In this document: positions 8,005 through 17,018 of the stretch, one piece after another
How the letters are laid out: every line of letters begins with the position of its first letter
Numbering within the stretch: the first letter of the stretch is position 1
Origin: Thermoplasmata archaeon
GTDB lineage: Archaea; Thermoplasmatota; Thermoplasmata; Lutacidiplasmatales; UBA184
Assembly: GCA_021817605.1 (NCBI GenBank)
Contig: JAKAUN010000003.1
Coordinates: 1-42,194 of the forward strand
Length of the DNA stretch: 42,194 bases
Direction: 5' to 3'
Translations under genes and position numbers: made by a program
The notes under the pieces: generated by a model
Databases searched by the model: none
Told to the model about the DNA's origin: nothing
What the model saw: only the letters and a program-made list of their open reading frames with translations

Positions 8005-8940
8005 CTAGCCGAGCGCGATGACGGTCTTTCCGGAGGCGCGGCCCGCGCGGCTCTCTCCAACCGCCTGCGGAACCTCGTCCAGGGAAATTGTGCGCTCGAC
8101 GGGCACGACGAGGGTCCCCCGAACCACCTCGGCGAGGAGCTCCTCGACACCCCGAGAGCTCGGACGCATGTCGATCGCCACACGGCGGACGCCTCTGCCC
8201 GGGTCGGTCGCCCCTACCGTAGTCGCCGCAACCGCCCCGGGACGTAGCCACCGGGCCCAGCGGGCGAACTGTTGGCTGTCGCTCACGAGGTCGAGGAGGC
8301 CATCGAATCCCGCCGGGCCGGCAAGCTGCTCGACCTTTGCCGAGTCCCAGGCCTCCGGCGCGATCGCCCCAGAAGCTCCCAGGGACCGCAGGCGCGCGTG
8401 CGAGGCTGGCCGCGCCGCAACGACGACCGAGGCACCGCGGGAACGCGCGAGCTGAATCGCGAACGACCCCACGCCACCGGAGGCCCCGACGATGAGCAGC
8501 TTGCGACCCTCGGAGAGGCCCAGCCGCTCGATCGCGTCGAGCGCCGCGAGACCGGCCGTCGGCAGGGCCGCCGCGGCCCCCGGCTCGACTCCCGGCGGTA
8601 CCTCGGCGAGCGCGTTGGTCTCCGGGGCCACCGTGTGTTCCGCGTAGGTCCCCACCCCGACGGGGTCATGGAGGAAGCTGCCCGCCACGCGCGTCCCGAC
8701 GCGGAACCGCTTGGCCTTCTCTCCGACGCGCTCGACCACGCCGCAGCCGTCCACCCCCAGGACGAGGGGGAAGACATGGGGTCGCCGCCCTTCCAGCGCC
8801 CCGTCGGCGATCTTCCAGTCGAAGGGATTCATCCCGGCCGCCTCAAGACGAACCGCCACCTCGTTCGGTCCCGGCGAAGGCACGGGAAGCTCCAGCAGCT
8901 CTACCGGCGCCCGGAAGGAGCGGACCGCTGCCGCGCGCAT
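8005..8940 (-). CDS. Zinc-independent MDR oxidoreductase (quinone oxidoreductase-like)
   Basis: 311 residues from the ATG at 8940; the frame stays open far upstream, but that part is Pro/Ser-rich and not family-like. The order is typical of medium-chain reductases: MRAAAVRSF, VPSPGPNEVAVRLEAAGMNPFDWK, LGVDGCGVVERVGE, PTAGLAALDAIERLGL and the NADPH-binding loop LLIVGASGGVGSFAIQLA, then SLGASGAIA and a C-terminal SGKTVIAL. The Cys/His ligands of zinc alcohol dehydrogenases are absent, so it is of the quinone-oxidoreductase/zeta-crystallin type, reducing activated double bonds or quinones. A second MDR enzyme lies at 31996-32961 but is not a close copy. Confidence 0.88.
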   Translation of the reverse strand: MRAAAVRSFRAPVELLELPVPSPGPNEVAVRLEAAGMNPFDWKIADGALEGRRPHVFPLVLGVDGCGVVERVGEKAKRFRVGTRVAGSFLHDPVGVGTYAEHTVAPETNALAEVPPGVEPGAAAALPTAGLAALDAIERLGLSEGRKLLIVGASGGVGSFAIQLARSRGASVVVAARPASHARLRSLGASGAIAPEAWDSAKVEQLAGPAGFDGLLDLVSDSQQFARWARWLRPGAVAATTVGATDPGRGVRRVAIDMRPSSRGVEELLAEVVRGTLVVPVERTISLDEVPQAVGESRAGRASGKTVIALG

Positions 8941-9608
8941 CCCCGGCGCATTCCCGGGGGGATTTTCAGCTTCGCGCACGAGACGCACGGCGTGCCCACA
9001 GGACTCCCCGTCCGGCGGGACCGACCACCACGCCGGGCCGGTGCTGATCGCTGAGATCGGCGACATCGAGCGATTCGCATCGAAGCGCGGGTCCGCCTCC
9101 TTCGCCGGGCCGGGGCCCCGTGTCGAGAACATCGCGGCCGAGGGGAGCCGGCACCGAGGGGCGAAGCCGGGGATCGAGCGCTGAAGCGGTCCCTCTCGGG
9201 GGCGGAAATGCGGAGGAGGCTCGCTCGCCAAGAGGCGAGGAGCAATCGGTGCAACCAGCGCAAGGCGAACCCATCCCTGTCGGCGAAGGGCAGGTCGTGG
9301 CGGCCCGGAAGCTCTCGGCGGGCGTCGGGTGGGTCCTCACGGGCCGGCTCCTTGATCGCGAGGAGGACCCGGGGCTATCGGCACGCAACGGAGCCAAAAC
9401 GGACCGAGTCGCGGCCAGAGCATCCTCGAGCAGGAGCGAGGCCGAACTTCGGTCGATCGGTGAGGAGCTCGTGACCTGCGCCGCTACGCGGGAACGTCTC
9501 GGTCCACGCTCCGGCTCGGAAAACCGGGAGAAGAGAGAACATGGAAGGGGTTAGGACGGGTCCCGCCCGCTTGTACGGGAGGGGCCGACCGGAGCCGCTC
9601 TGGCGCGG
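8941..9608. other. Stretch without a recognised gene
   Basis: About 670 bases. Open frames exist on both strands, but their translations are biased to Arg, Ser, Pro and Gly. A minus-strand stretch around 9240-9330 reads LPGRHDLPFADRDGFALRWLHRLL, which vaguely resembles the end of a hydrolase; it has no continuous context and may be a relic. Confidence 0.45.
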
Positions 9609-10004
9609 TTACGCCGTCACGGCACGGTCGACGGTCCGGGCCAGCGGTCCGACCAGGTAGAGCACGCCGGCGAGGAACACGAACAACGCCCCGGCGAGAG
9701 CCAGGACGTGCGTGGCCAGGCCGAGCACCGCCCATCCCACGATGGCGATCACCACCAGAAGGACTCCGCTCACGATCGGGCGGTCGCTCCAGCTCCTGTA
9801 GCCCAGGTGGGAAAAGAGCAGCGCGAGCCCACCTACCACGAAGAAGAGGATCGCCTCCGTGGCGCTCGTCGCCGCGCTCACGGGGCGGCTGACGGCAAGG
9901 TCGGCTACGGCAATGATGAGGGCGACGAGAGCGGCGGCGAACAGCAGGACGCCGCCGGCAATCCCGAAACCCCACCCGAGCTTCCGTTCGGTCAATTCAG
10001 TCAT
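9609..10004 (-). CDS. Small four-helix membrane protein
   Basis: 131 residues from the ATG at 10004, preceded by a strong Shine-Dalgarno. Four hydrophobic helices are visible: GIAGGVLLFAAALVALIIAV, a central AILFFVVGGLALLFSHLGY, SGVLLVVIAIVGWAVLGLA and LALAGALFVFLAGVLYLVG. The N-terminus (MTELTERKLGW) is polar. No catalytic motif is seen; it is an archaeal-type hypothetical integral membrane protein. It stands alone, with gaps of several hundred bases on both sides. Confidence 0.75.
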   Translation of the reverse strand: MTELTERKLGWGFGIAGGVLLFAAALVALIIAVADLAVSRPVSAATSATEAILFFVVGGLALLFSHLGYRSWSDRPIVSGVLLVVIAIVGWAVLGLATHVLALAGALFVFLAGVLYLVGPLARTVDRAVTA

Positions 10005-10015
10005 GTCTTAGTATT

Positions 10016-10023
10016 CACCTCCT
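10016..10023 (-). promoter_or_regulatory. Strong Shine-Dalgarno before the membrane protein gene
   Basis: The minus strand reads AGGAGGTG, a full match to the 16S rRNA tail, 11 bases before the ATG at 10004. Most other genes here lack such a site and look leaderless, so this gene is probably transcribed with a leader. Confidence 0.6.
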
Positions 10024-10290
10024 GTTCAACTAGCTCCGCCGCGGAGTTCCCCGACGATCATCGGGACCCCGTGGCGGGCGGTCTGTTGGAAGCAGCGGAC
10101 GGGGGTATATCACCCCCACGGAAACAGGGCCGCCGGGCGTCAGATACCCACAAAAAGGGGATGGTCGACGGAGGCTCGCGAGCGCCTCCCGGGACCGTGG
10201 CGGAGGGGATCTGTCCTCTCGGCCGGGAGAGGGAGCCACCCGCGGCGCCCCGGCGAAAGTAGGATAGAGGGGGCGGCCCTCCCGGTCCCC

Positions 10291-10515
10291 GTGCCCTACG
10301 TCGAGTACGACGAGAACGAGGCGACCTGCCCCCAGTGCGGGTCGACGTTCCGGTCCCCCGAGATCCTGGAGACCCACGTCCGCGGGAGCCACGCGGCCCC
10401 GGCCATCTCCGCCCCGCCGCCCCATCCGAAAAGGGTCCGCTGCTCGGTCTGCGACGCCGACCTCTCGTCGGTCCACGCGCTCGAGCGCCACAACCGAGAG
10501 GCGCACATCGCCTGA
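10291..10515 (+). CDS. Two-finger C2H2 zinc protein
   Basis: 74 residues from a GTG at 10291. Two copies of a C-x2-C-x12-H-x4-H finger fill the protein: CPQCGSTFRSPEILETHVRGSH and, after an Ala/Pro linker, CSVCDADLSSVHALERHNREAH. All eight ligands are present with identical spacing. Such tiny C2H2 proteins occur in archaea and their viruses and may bind DNA, RNA or protein; the partner is unknown. The gene ends 22 bases before the converging end of ribA. A one-finger protein of similar style lies at 19116-19259. Confidence 0.8.
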   Translation: MPYVEYDENEATCPQCGSTFRSPEILETHVRGSHAAPAISAPPPHPKRVRCSVCDADLSSVHALERHNREAHIA

Positions 10516-10536
10516 AGTGCCCGAGGGGACGGAGTC

Positions 10537-11247
10537 CTACCGTGCCTCTGCGGAGGGCTCCTCGGGCTCGTCGTCGGTCTGCTCGAACTCGAGCAGGTGG
10601 CCCATCTTCGTCCGCTTGGTCTCGAGGTAGTGCCGGGAACGGGGATTGGGAGGGATGACGAGCGGGATGCGGCCGACGATCTCCACGCCGTGCCGGCGGA
10701 GGTCCTCGATCTTGGCCGGGTTGTTGGTCATGATCTCGATCGAGCGGATGTGCAGCAGTCGGAGCATGTGCGCGGCCAGCCCGTAGTCGCGCTCGTCCGG
10801 CCGGAACCCGAGAGCCTGGTTCGCCTCCACGGTGTCGAAACCGGCGTCCTGGAGCTGGTAGGCCCGGATCTTGTTGGCGAAGCCGATGCCCCGGCCCTCC
10901 TGCCGAAGGTACAGGACCACTCCGCCGTCGCTTCGACCGATCCGCTCGAGGGAGGAGATGAGCTGGTCGCGGCAGTCGCACCGCAGCGAGCCGATCGCGT
11001 CGCCGGTAAGGCATTCGGAATGGATCCTCACCGGGACGCGCTCCTTGTCGAAGAGGTCCCCGTGGACGAACGCCGCGTGGTCCCGACGGTCGCGCTCGTT
11101 CCAGAACGCGACGACCTGGAACTCGCCGAAGCGGCTCGGAAGCTCGGCTACCGCCACCACCCTGACGCACGTCTCCGGGGAGTCCGGGCAGTCGTGGGTA
11201 CGGCTCTCCTCGAGAAGGCGGTCGACCGTCGCGGGGGAAAGTCCCAT
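10537..11247 (-). CDS. ribA: GTP cyclohydrolase II
   Basis: 236 residues from the ATG at 11247 (MGLSPATVDRLLEE); the open frame continues upstream but is not family-like. It opens the GTP ring and is the first step of riboflavin synthesis. The zinc site is CLTGDAIGSLRCDC (C-x10-C-x-C). The active-site stretch YLRQEGRGIGFANKIRAY is complete, followed by the DAGFDTVEANQALGF and IEIMTNNPAKIEDLRRHGVEIVGR signatures. It is a stand-alone enzyme, not fused to RibB. Many archaea use the unrelated ArfA (GTP cyclohydrolase III), so this gene is of the bacterial type also found in some Thermoplasmata. No other riboflavin gene is nearby. Confidence 0.95.
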   Translation of the reverse strand: MGLSPATVDRLLEESRTHDCPDSPETCVRVVAVAELPSRFGEFQVVAFWNERDRRDHAAFVHGDLFDKERVPVRIHSECLTGDAIGSLRCDCRDQLISSLERIGRSDGGVVLYLRQEGRGIGFANKIRAYQLQDAGFDTVEANQALGFRPDERDYGLAAHMLRLLHIRSIEIMTNNPAKIEDLRRHGVEIVGRIPLVIPPNPRSRHYLETKRTKMGHLLEFEQTDDEPEEPSAEAR

Positions 11248-11360
11248 CGGCTCGTGCAACGGGGCCTCCCCCAAAAGAGCTCGCTGGCGCGAAGGCAAGT
11301 CCGAGAGCCGAGCTTCCGTTGCGGGAGAGGCGGGAGGCAGGCGGAGCGAGCTCCCTGGGG

Positions 11361-11729
11361 CTAGGTCCCGGGGTAGTAGAAGTCGAACTTGCCGCACGAC
11401 TGACAGTAGTAGAGACTGAACGGGAGAAGCGTCTCGGACAACTGACCCGAATCCCCCGTCGTGGCCCCAACGGCTCCGGCGTAACCTCCCGCCCGTAGGC
11501 TATAGTGGCCGATCCAGCGCATCTGGGCGTGACAGTTCACGCACATGCGCCGGGGTCCCTGCGCGACGCCCGCGCCGGCCGGACTCCCGGGAAGCGGCCC
11601 GGCGGCCTGAGCCGGCAGCGGCTGGGCGCCGGTCGCAGGCGCCTGCTCCACGGACGCGTGGCAGGATGGGCATGCGGCCGCCGAAGGAGGCAAGGGGTTG
11701 CCGCACCGCGTACAGAACCGGGAGGCCAT
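11361..11729 (-). CDS. Zinc-ribbon protein, function unknown
   Basis: 122 residues from the ATG at 11729. An N-terminal zinc ribbon (FCTRCGNPLPPSAAACPSC) is followed by an Ala/Pro/Gly-rich linker of about 40 residues, then a second cysteine set: MCVNCHAQMRWIGHYSLR and, near the end, YYCQSCGKFDFYYPG. The second half looks like a beta-rich zinc-binding fold. It lies upstream of ribA on the same strand with a 113-base gap, so co-transcription is possible. It is probably a cytoplasmic adaptor; no enzymatic motif is visible. Confidence 0.75.
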   Translation of the reverse strand: MASRFCTRCGNPLPPSAAACPSCHASVEQAPATGAQPLPAQAAGPLPGSPAGAGVAQGPRRMCVNCHAQMRWIGHYSLRAGGYAGAVGATTGDSGQLSETLLPFSLYYCQSCGKFDFYYPGT

Positions 11730-12393
11730 GGCTATGGGCAGAATCTCTCGGGCGGTTCAACCTTCCGCTCGCGCTCCCCCACGAGCCACGACACGGAGTT
11801 CGGTTCCTAAGGCGTCCTTCGGTCTCGGTGGGGGAGTAGCAAGCAGCGGCCCGGTGCCACGGGGCCACTCGAGCTTCTCGCGTGAGCGCAGCGGGCGGGC
11901 AGCCGCTCTCGGGACCGAATGAGGGTCCTCGCCCATGGATCGAGGGAACGCCTCCCCCGATCGATCGCCGCCCTCCGTGCGCGGGAAAGGCTCCGCGGGA
12001 TGAGGGTCGGCTAAGAATCCCTCGGGCGGCCAGGGACGAGCCCCTCCGTCGCGCCGCGCCGGTCGTCGGAGAACCTCGCCTCCTGTCCGGAAACCCCGTC
12101 GGGCTCGAGCAGGGTAAATCCCTGAGGACTGAAGAAGCGGACCCGCTAGCGAAGGGGGTCCTCGCTCCTTGGGGCGATGCCGCGGATCTTCGGCGGCGCG
12201 ACCCCAGAACAGAGGCAGGGATGGCCCACGCCTGCGCCGCTCGACGACAGCCCGTCGGGGACGAACAGTCCGTCGGATCCGGTCCCGCCCGGCCTCCGCG
12301 GTCGGGAGGACCCGCGGCCCCTCGATGCGGGCAGGTCGAACACCGTAGAGTACAGCCGGTCGAGGGGTCCAAACGACCCGGCCCGCCGCCCCG
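11730..12393. other. Stretch without a recognised gene
   Basis: About 660 bases, very GC-rich. Frames on both strands are open for up to about 200 codons but give low-complexity Arg/Pro/Gly/Ala translations. No RNA gene or promoter was identified. Confidence 0.45.
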
Positions 12394-13827
12394 CTAGGGC
12401 TTCCAGACCGGTCCGGAGTAGCCCTCGGGGAACGGCGGAGGAGACTCACCCTCGCCGTAAGGATCGGGCCGGTGGCCGGCCCTGCGTCCGTCCTTCTCGC
12501 AGAGGTAGGCGTCGATCGCCTCGGCGGCCTTGGTGCCGGCGGCCATCGCGTGGACGACCGAGCGGCCTCCCGCGGCGAAGACGCCGTCCAGGCTGGTGCG
12601 GTAGCCCGGGCGCGAACCTTCCGGCCAACCCTTCGTGCCGATCTTGAGGCCCAACGCGTCGGAAAAGCCGGTGAGGTCGGCCTTCTCGCCGACCGCCATG
12701 ATCACGGTGTCGCACTCGATCGTCTCGGTCTGTCCCTCCAAGGGACGGACCGACCGACGCCCCGAGGCGTCCGGCTGGGTGAGCTCCATCTTCTGCAGGA
12801 CGATCCCCTCGACGTGGTCCTTGCCGAGGATACGGACCGGGCCGACCAGCCAGCGGAACTCGATCCCTTCGGGCTCGGTCTCCCGGATCTCCTCTTCGCC
12901 GGCGGGGGATTCCCCGCGCGTGCGTCGGTAGGCCATCGTCACGCTCGAGCCCGGGGAGAGCCGACGGGCGGTCCGTACCGAATCGATCGCGACGTCACCG
13001 CCGCCGACGACGACGACGTGCCGTCCGAGCGTCACCGGTCGGCTCTGGTTCACATCGTAGAGGAAGTCCAGCGCCGGAAGGACCCCGTCGAGCTGCTCAC
13101 CGGGAATGCCCGGATAGGAGGCACGCGAGGCTCCGATAGCGACGAAGACGGCACGGTACCCTTCCGCGAGCAGGCTTTCCGGGGTGAGATCAACGCCTGC
13201 GGTGCGGCCGTTGACGAACGTGAGGTCGAAGTTGCGGAACCTCTGGAGGTCGATGAGGAGTTCGTGGTTGGGCATCCGATAGTGCGGGATCGCGCCCGCC
13301 TGACCTCCGATCGCCGGCTGCCGTTCGAAGATGGTGACGGCGTAGCCACGCAGGCAGAGCTCCCAAGCAGCCATGATCCCTGACGGGCCCGCCCCGACGA
13401 TGGCGACACGCTGGTGGCGGGGGGCCGAGGGAACGTACTCTAGACCCGAGTTGCCGAACTCCAGCGCAGCGCGCTTGAGGTGCCGGATCGCGATGGGCAC
13501 ACCGCGACCCTTCATGATGCAGGCATCCTCGCAGTAGTGGTAGCAGACCTTGCAGAGCGTGCTGGCGAGCGGGTTCTCACGGAGCGTGAGACGAGCCGCC
13601 TCGTCGAACTGACCCTGTGCGACGAGCCCTATGTACCCGCGGCAATCCTGGGTGATCGGGCACGCCTCGACACAGAACGGAAGCGCGCATTGCAGGCAGC
13701 GCTGCGCTTCGAGCATCGCCTCCTCGCGCGAGTAGGAATGGAGCACCTCGCGGAAGTCCGCGATCCGTTCTTCGACGTGCTCTTCGGGAACCTCAATCCG
13801 TAGGTAGCGGGAGTCTGCGGCGTTCAT
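12394..13827 (-). CDS. GltD-like Fe-S/FAD pyridine nucleotide oxidoreductase (copy 1)
   Basis: 477 residues from the ATG at 13827. An N-terminal [4Fe-4S] domain shows CLQCALPFCVEACPITQDC and, 50 residues on, CKVCYHYCEDAC. An FAD-binding loop (VAIVGAGPSGIMAAWEL) and an NAD(P)-binding loop (VVVVGGGDVAIDSVRTARRL) follow, and the C-terminal GVFAAGGRSVVHAMAAGTKAAEAID closes the FAD site. This is the layout of the glutamate synthase small subunit and of NfnB/SudB-like flavoproteins, which pass electrons between NAD(P)H and a partner. No large glutamate synthase subunit (GltB) is in the window, so the partner and product are unknown. A clearly homologous copy is at 19470-20912. Confidence 0.9.
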   Translation of the reverse strand: MNAADSRYLRIEVPEEHVEERIADFREVLHSYSREEAMLEAQRCLQCALPFCVEACPITQDCRGYIGLVAQGQFDEAARLTLRENPLASTLCKVCYHYCEDACIMKGRGVPIAIRHLKRAALEFGNSGLEYVPSAPRHQRVAIVGAGPSGIMAAWELCLRGYAVTIFERQPAIGGQAGAIPHYRMPNHELLIDLQRFRNFDLTFVNGRTAGVDLTPESLLAEGYRAVFVAIGASRASYPGIPGEQLDGVLPALDFLYDVNQSRPVTLGRHVVVVGGGDVAIDSVRTARRLSPGSSVTMAYRRTRGESPAGEEEIRETEPEGIEFRWLVGPVRILGKDHVEGIVLQKMELTQPDASGRRSVRPLEGQTETIECDTVIMAVGEKADLTGFSDALGLKIGTKGWPEGSRPGYRTSLDGVFAAGGRSVVHAMAAGTKAAEAIDAYLCEKDGRRAGHRPDPYGEGESPPPFPEGYSGPVWKP

Positions 13828-14764
13828 GCTCTGCCCCCCGGTAGGGCTGACCGTACGACCTATCCCAGCGGCATAAAGGGCACGCCTCCGTGCGAGGGCA
13901 TCGCACAGCGTGAATCCCCGGCGTGGTTTCCGAGGGAAACGGCCTTGGAACGCCGGGAAAACGGCCCGTCGGGGCTGCCGGCGCAGGACCTCGTGCTCGG
14001 TGTCGGCAGGCCGCCTGGGGAGTGCAACCGCCCCTAGCCGAGAGCTCCTCCGAAGGGAAGGGAAGACGCACTCAGGACGCCACCTTCGCCACGGCCTCCG
14101 GCCCGCCGGGAAGGGCGTGCCTGGCGCCGAGGTAGATCTCCTCCGAAACCCCGCGGCTAGCCGCTTCCCATGCGAGCTGCTCGAGCCGCCGGAGGCCGGC
14201 CGCTCGTAGTGTCGGGACCGCAGGAGGGGTGACCCTCGGGTTCGGGGCGCCCGGTCCCTGCCGCGAGCTCGTCGTCGCACGGAGACAAGCAACTAGGGAC
14301 CGGCGACCCGCCGGCGCCTCCCTCGGAAGCGCCCTCGGGAACGATCTTGCCCACCGAGGTTCCGTGAGCCCGCGGAGGGTTGGGCCCGCGCGGGGCGGGA
14401 AGCGTCCGTAGCACTCAGCGAAACGCGCTCCCCTACCTTTCCCCCCTCTCTGGAACGGTAGGCGAGGGAGCCGTGCCCTTGCGTGGCCCGGGGCGTGCCA
14501 CAAGGGGGGAGGGCGCTCGAAGGGACCGGGACCGATCGGTGGAACTCAGGATCGGGGGACATCTAGAGGAGCACCTCCTCGCAGTCGGGAGAGCGGGAGA
14601 TCCGCCGTTTTGCTTCCTCCTGCACGACCGGACCGCGCTTCGGGCAGCGCCCTTCCGAGGCGGGCGGGGAGCCGATGCCCGCCGCGGGGCTTGACCGGAG
14701 GTAAAGGGCCGGCCCGGGGTCCTGCCTGCCCGAAGGGCTATGCCCGTGACGGGCTGGCGAACCC
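13828..14764. other. Long stretch without a recognised gene; possible ORF remnant
   Basis: About 940 bases. The only protein-like piece is on the minus strand at about 14072-14221, ending in AAGLRRLEQLAWEAASRG and VSEEIYLGARHALPGG. It looks helical and has balanced composition, but there is no start codon in a good context and the frame upstream is low-complexity, so it may be the end of a dead gene. Nothing else was recognised. Confidence 0.4.
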
Positions 14765-16042
14765 GTGGCGGAGACCGAGCGCCGGTGGCCGGTCCCCTTC
14801 CGGGATCGTCTCGGAACCCCGCTCTTCCTCGGGTCGACGAAGGTCCTCCTGCTCGGCAGCGGTGAGCTCGGCCGCGAGGTGGCGATCGAGGCGATACGCC
14901 TCGGTGCGGAGGTCGTGGCGGCCGACCGCTACGCCCACGCGCCGGCGATGCAGGTCGCGCACCGCCACCACGTGCTGGACATGACGGACCCGGTCGCTCT
15001 TCGGGCCTTGGTGGCGAAGGAAGAGCCCGATATCCTCGTGCCGGAGATCGAGCAGGTCGCCACCGACGAGCTGGTCCGGCTCGAGGAGGAAGGGCACGCG
15101 GTCATCCCGAACGCGGAGGCGGCACGGACCACCATGGACCGCGAACGGATCCGGCGCCTCGCCGCCGAAGAGGCTCGGGTCCGGACGAGCGCCTTCCGCT
15201 TCGCGGAGAGCGCGGAGGAAGCCCGGTCCGCCGCACGCGACCTCGGGTTTCCTTGCGTCGTCAAGGCGATGGTCTCGAGCTCCGGCCACGGGATGACCGT
15301 GGTGGGCGATGTCGGGGCCGTCGAAGCGGCCTATCGGGAAGCGAGCGAGCATGGCCGCGTCCCCTTCCCCAGGGTGATGCTCGAGGAGTTCGTCCGGTTC
15401 GAGCGGGAGGTGACGATGCTCTCCCTCCGACACTACCGGCCGGACGGCACGGTGGGGACCACGGTGATGGACCCGATCGCGCACCGGCGCCCGGGGACGC
15501 TCTACCACGAGAGCTGGCAGCCCGAGTCGGCCGAGCCCTCGGTCGTCCGCGAGCTGGCCGAGACCGCGCAGGCGGTCACCGACCGGCTGGGCGGCCTCGG
15601 GATCTTCGGGGTGGAATGCTTCGTCCAGGGAGAGCGCGTCTACTTCAGCGAGGTCTCGCCCCGGCCCCACGACACGGGCCTCGTGACCTTGGGCAGCCAG
15701 TGGAACAGCGAGTTCGCCCTGCATGCGCGGGCGATCCTGGGACTGCCGTACGTAGGGCGGGAGTTGTCGACCCCCGCGGCCGCCCACGTGATCCTCGCGG
15801 GGGGAAGCGGTCCCGCCCCGTCCTTCGGAGGGCTCAGCACCGCGCTCGCGGAGAGGGGCGTCCGCCTCTTCCTCTTCGGTAAGCCGGAGGCGTACCCGGA
15901 GCGTCGGCTCGGGGTGGCCGTCGCCCGCGGAGCTTCGGTCGACGCGGCGCGTCTCCTCGCAGAGCGGGCAGCACATGCCGTCGAAGCGGCGACCACTCTC
16001 GGCGCTCGGCCCGGCGAGGTCGCGCGGGGCTCGTCGGTTTAG
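14765..16042 (+). CDS. purT: Formate-dependent phosphoribosylglycinamide formyltransferase (GAR transformylase 2)
   Basis: 425 residues from a GTG at 14765. PurT makes formyl-GAR from GAR, formate and ATP in purine synthesis, without folate. The N-terminal pre-ATP-grasp domain shows VLLLGSGELGREVAIEAIRLGAEVVAADRY and DILVPEIEQVATD. The ATP-grasp domain shows PCVVKAMVSSSGHGMTVV, VMLEEFVRFEREVTML and the metal-binding GIFGVECFVQGERVYFSEVSPRPHDTG. It ends with the usual C-terminal domain. Length fits the family (about 390-430). It stands alone; the stop overlaps the opposing small gene by four bases. Confidence 0.95.
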   Translation: MAETERRWPVPFRDRLGTPLFLGSTKVLLLGSGELGREVAIEAIRLGAEVVAADRYAHAPAMQVAHRHHVLDMTDPVALRALVAKEEPDILVPEIEQVATDELVRLEEEGHAVIPNAEAARTTMDRERIRRLAAEEARVRTSAFRFAESAEEARSAARDLGFPCVVKAMVSSSGHGMTVVGDVGAVEAAYREASEHGRVPFPRVMLEEFVRFEREVTMLSLRHYRPDGTVGTTVMDPIAHRRPGTLYHESWQPESAEPSVVRELAETAQAVTDRLGGLGIFGVECFVQGERVYFSEVSPRPHDTGLVTLGSQWNSEFALHARAILGLPYVGRELSTPAAAHVILAGGSGPAPSFGGLSTALAERGVRLFLFGKPEAYPERRLGVAVARGASVDAARLLAERAAHAVEAATTLGARPGEVARGSSV

Positions 16043-16254
16043 CTCTTCTTGAGGAGACGGTCGATCTCCTTGGACATCGACTCGAGCTCCTCAGCGACAC
16101 GGTGGGCTGCCTTCTGCAGTGACGCCGACGGGGCCTTCGCGGCCCGGTCGGCGTGGGCAAGAACCCGCTTGGTCAGTCGTGCGGTGGCGGCCGCGAGGTC
16201 CTTGGCGGCCCGTCGGGCTTCTCCTAACGCCTCTTCGAGATCACCGGTCGGCAT
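16039..16254 (-). CDS. Small helical protein, function unknown
   Basis: 71 residues from the ATG at 16254. Almost the whole chain is predicted helical with heptad-like spacing (EEALGEARRAAKDLAAATARLTKRVL, then LQKAAHRVAEELESMSKEIDRLLKK), so a coiled coil or helical hairpin is likely. It has no Cys and no hydrophobic membrane segment. Its tail overlaps the purT stop by four bases. Partner unknown. Confidence 0.6.
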   Translation of the reverse strand: MPTGDLEEALGEARRAAKDLAAATARLTKRVLAHADRAAKAPSASLQKAAHRVAEELESMSKEIDRLLKKS

Positions 16255-17018
16255 GGGGTCCTCGGAGATGCCAACGCGCCGCTCTACTTACGGGGAGCGC
16301 AGCGGCGAGGGGTCGTCTGGCCGCGCAGCCGCGAGCCTCGCACCGGGCGTGTCGCCGGCCGGCCGGCGGACGAGGGGACTTTGCGAAGCCCGCCGGGTCC
16401 CGGGCGAACACGGCGGAGGTCGGGCCTCTCCGCCCCTTGGTCGGCGACTCGCAGGGAGCCCAAGACTCCCCCGGCCTCGGCAGTCGGTTCGACGCTCGAA
16501 GCGATGTTGGCCGCGTTACCGAGGTCGCAGCCGCCACGGTGCACGATATCCGCGAGGTGGATGCCGATTCTCCGCCGGAAGGACGGGGAGGGGCGCGGGC
16601 GGTCTTCCCGGCCAGGAAAGGTCTCTGGATCTAGGGAGCCGAGCGACGGGCGTCTTGCGCGCTGGAGAGTTCGACCAGAGAGGCGTCGCCGATCCTCGTG
16701 ACCTCCCGTCCAGGGAACCGAGGCAGCGCGGGTCCGACGAGCCGTTCCTGCTCGGACCGGACGACGAGCGCGCACGCGTCGTCCGCGTGCGTCACGACGG
16801 GGAAGGCGACTCCCTCTGTCGGCCCGAACGAGGCGAGCCGGCAAGCTTCTCCCACGGTGAAGGACCTCCCCCCGGCGGAAGGGAGGCAAGGCATCAGGTC
16901 CGTCCTCCCCCCGGTGCGCCTACCGCCGCCCCGGCCCCACCGGGGAGGCCACCTTGGGAGAAGGGCCCGCACCCCGGCTTTGCCCCAGGCCTTTTTTGGG
17001 CCGAGGGGATAGTCACCC
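16255..17018. other. Stretch with no firm gene; one weak minus-strand ORF
   Basis: About 760 bases. On the minus strand, 16631-16972, the translation has a protein-like part (FTVGEACRLASFGPTEGVAF, VVTHADDACALVVRSEQERL, REVTRIGDASLVELSS), better balanced than the usual shadows. I do not recognise it, and its first third is Arg/Gly-rich, so it could be a small unknown gene or a relic. The rest shows nothing. Confidence 0.35.
16990..16998 (+). promoter_or_regulatory. TATA-like T-tract before the MBL-fold gene
   Basis: CCTTTTTTG is the only A/T-rich patch here and is centred about 25 bases before the GTG at 17019, the spacing expected for a leaderless archaeal transcript. This supports the GTG as start. 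Confidence 0.4.

Noticed and set aside
9240-9330. Hydrolase-like tail (LPGRHDLPFADRDGFALRWL) on the minus strand
   Set aside because: Only about 25 residues look protein-like, with no continuation or catalytic residue; too weak to call a relic.
10597-11364. 255-codon frame antisense to ribA
   Set aside because: All conserved RibA motifs are on the minus strand; this plus-strand frame has no recognisable content.
14072-14221. Helical minus-strand piece ending VSEEIYLGARHALPGG
   Set aside because: Composition is plausible, but no start codon, family or upstream continuation could be found, so it is noted only in the interval description.
14738-15976. 412-codon frame antisense to purT
   Set aside because: Mirror frame of a complete PurT enzyme.
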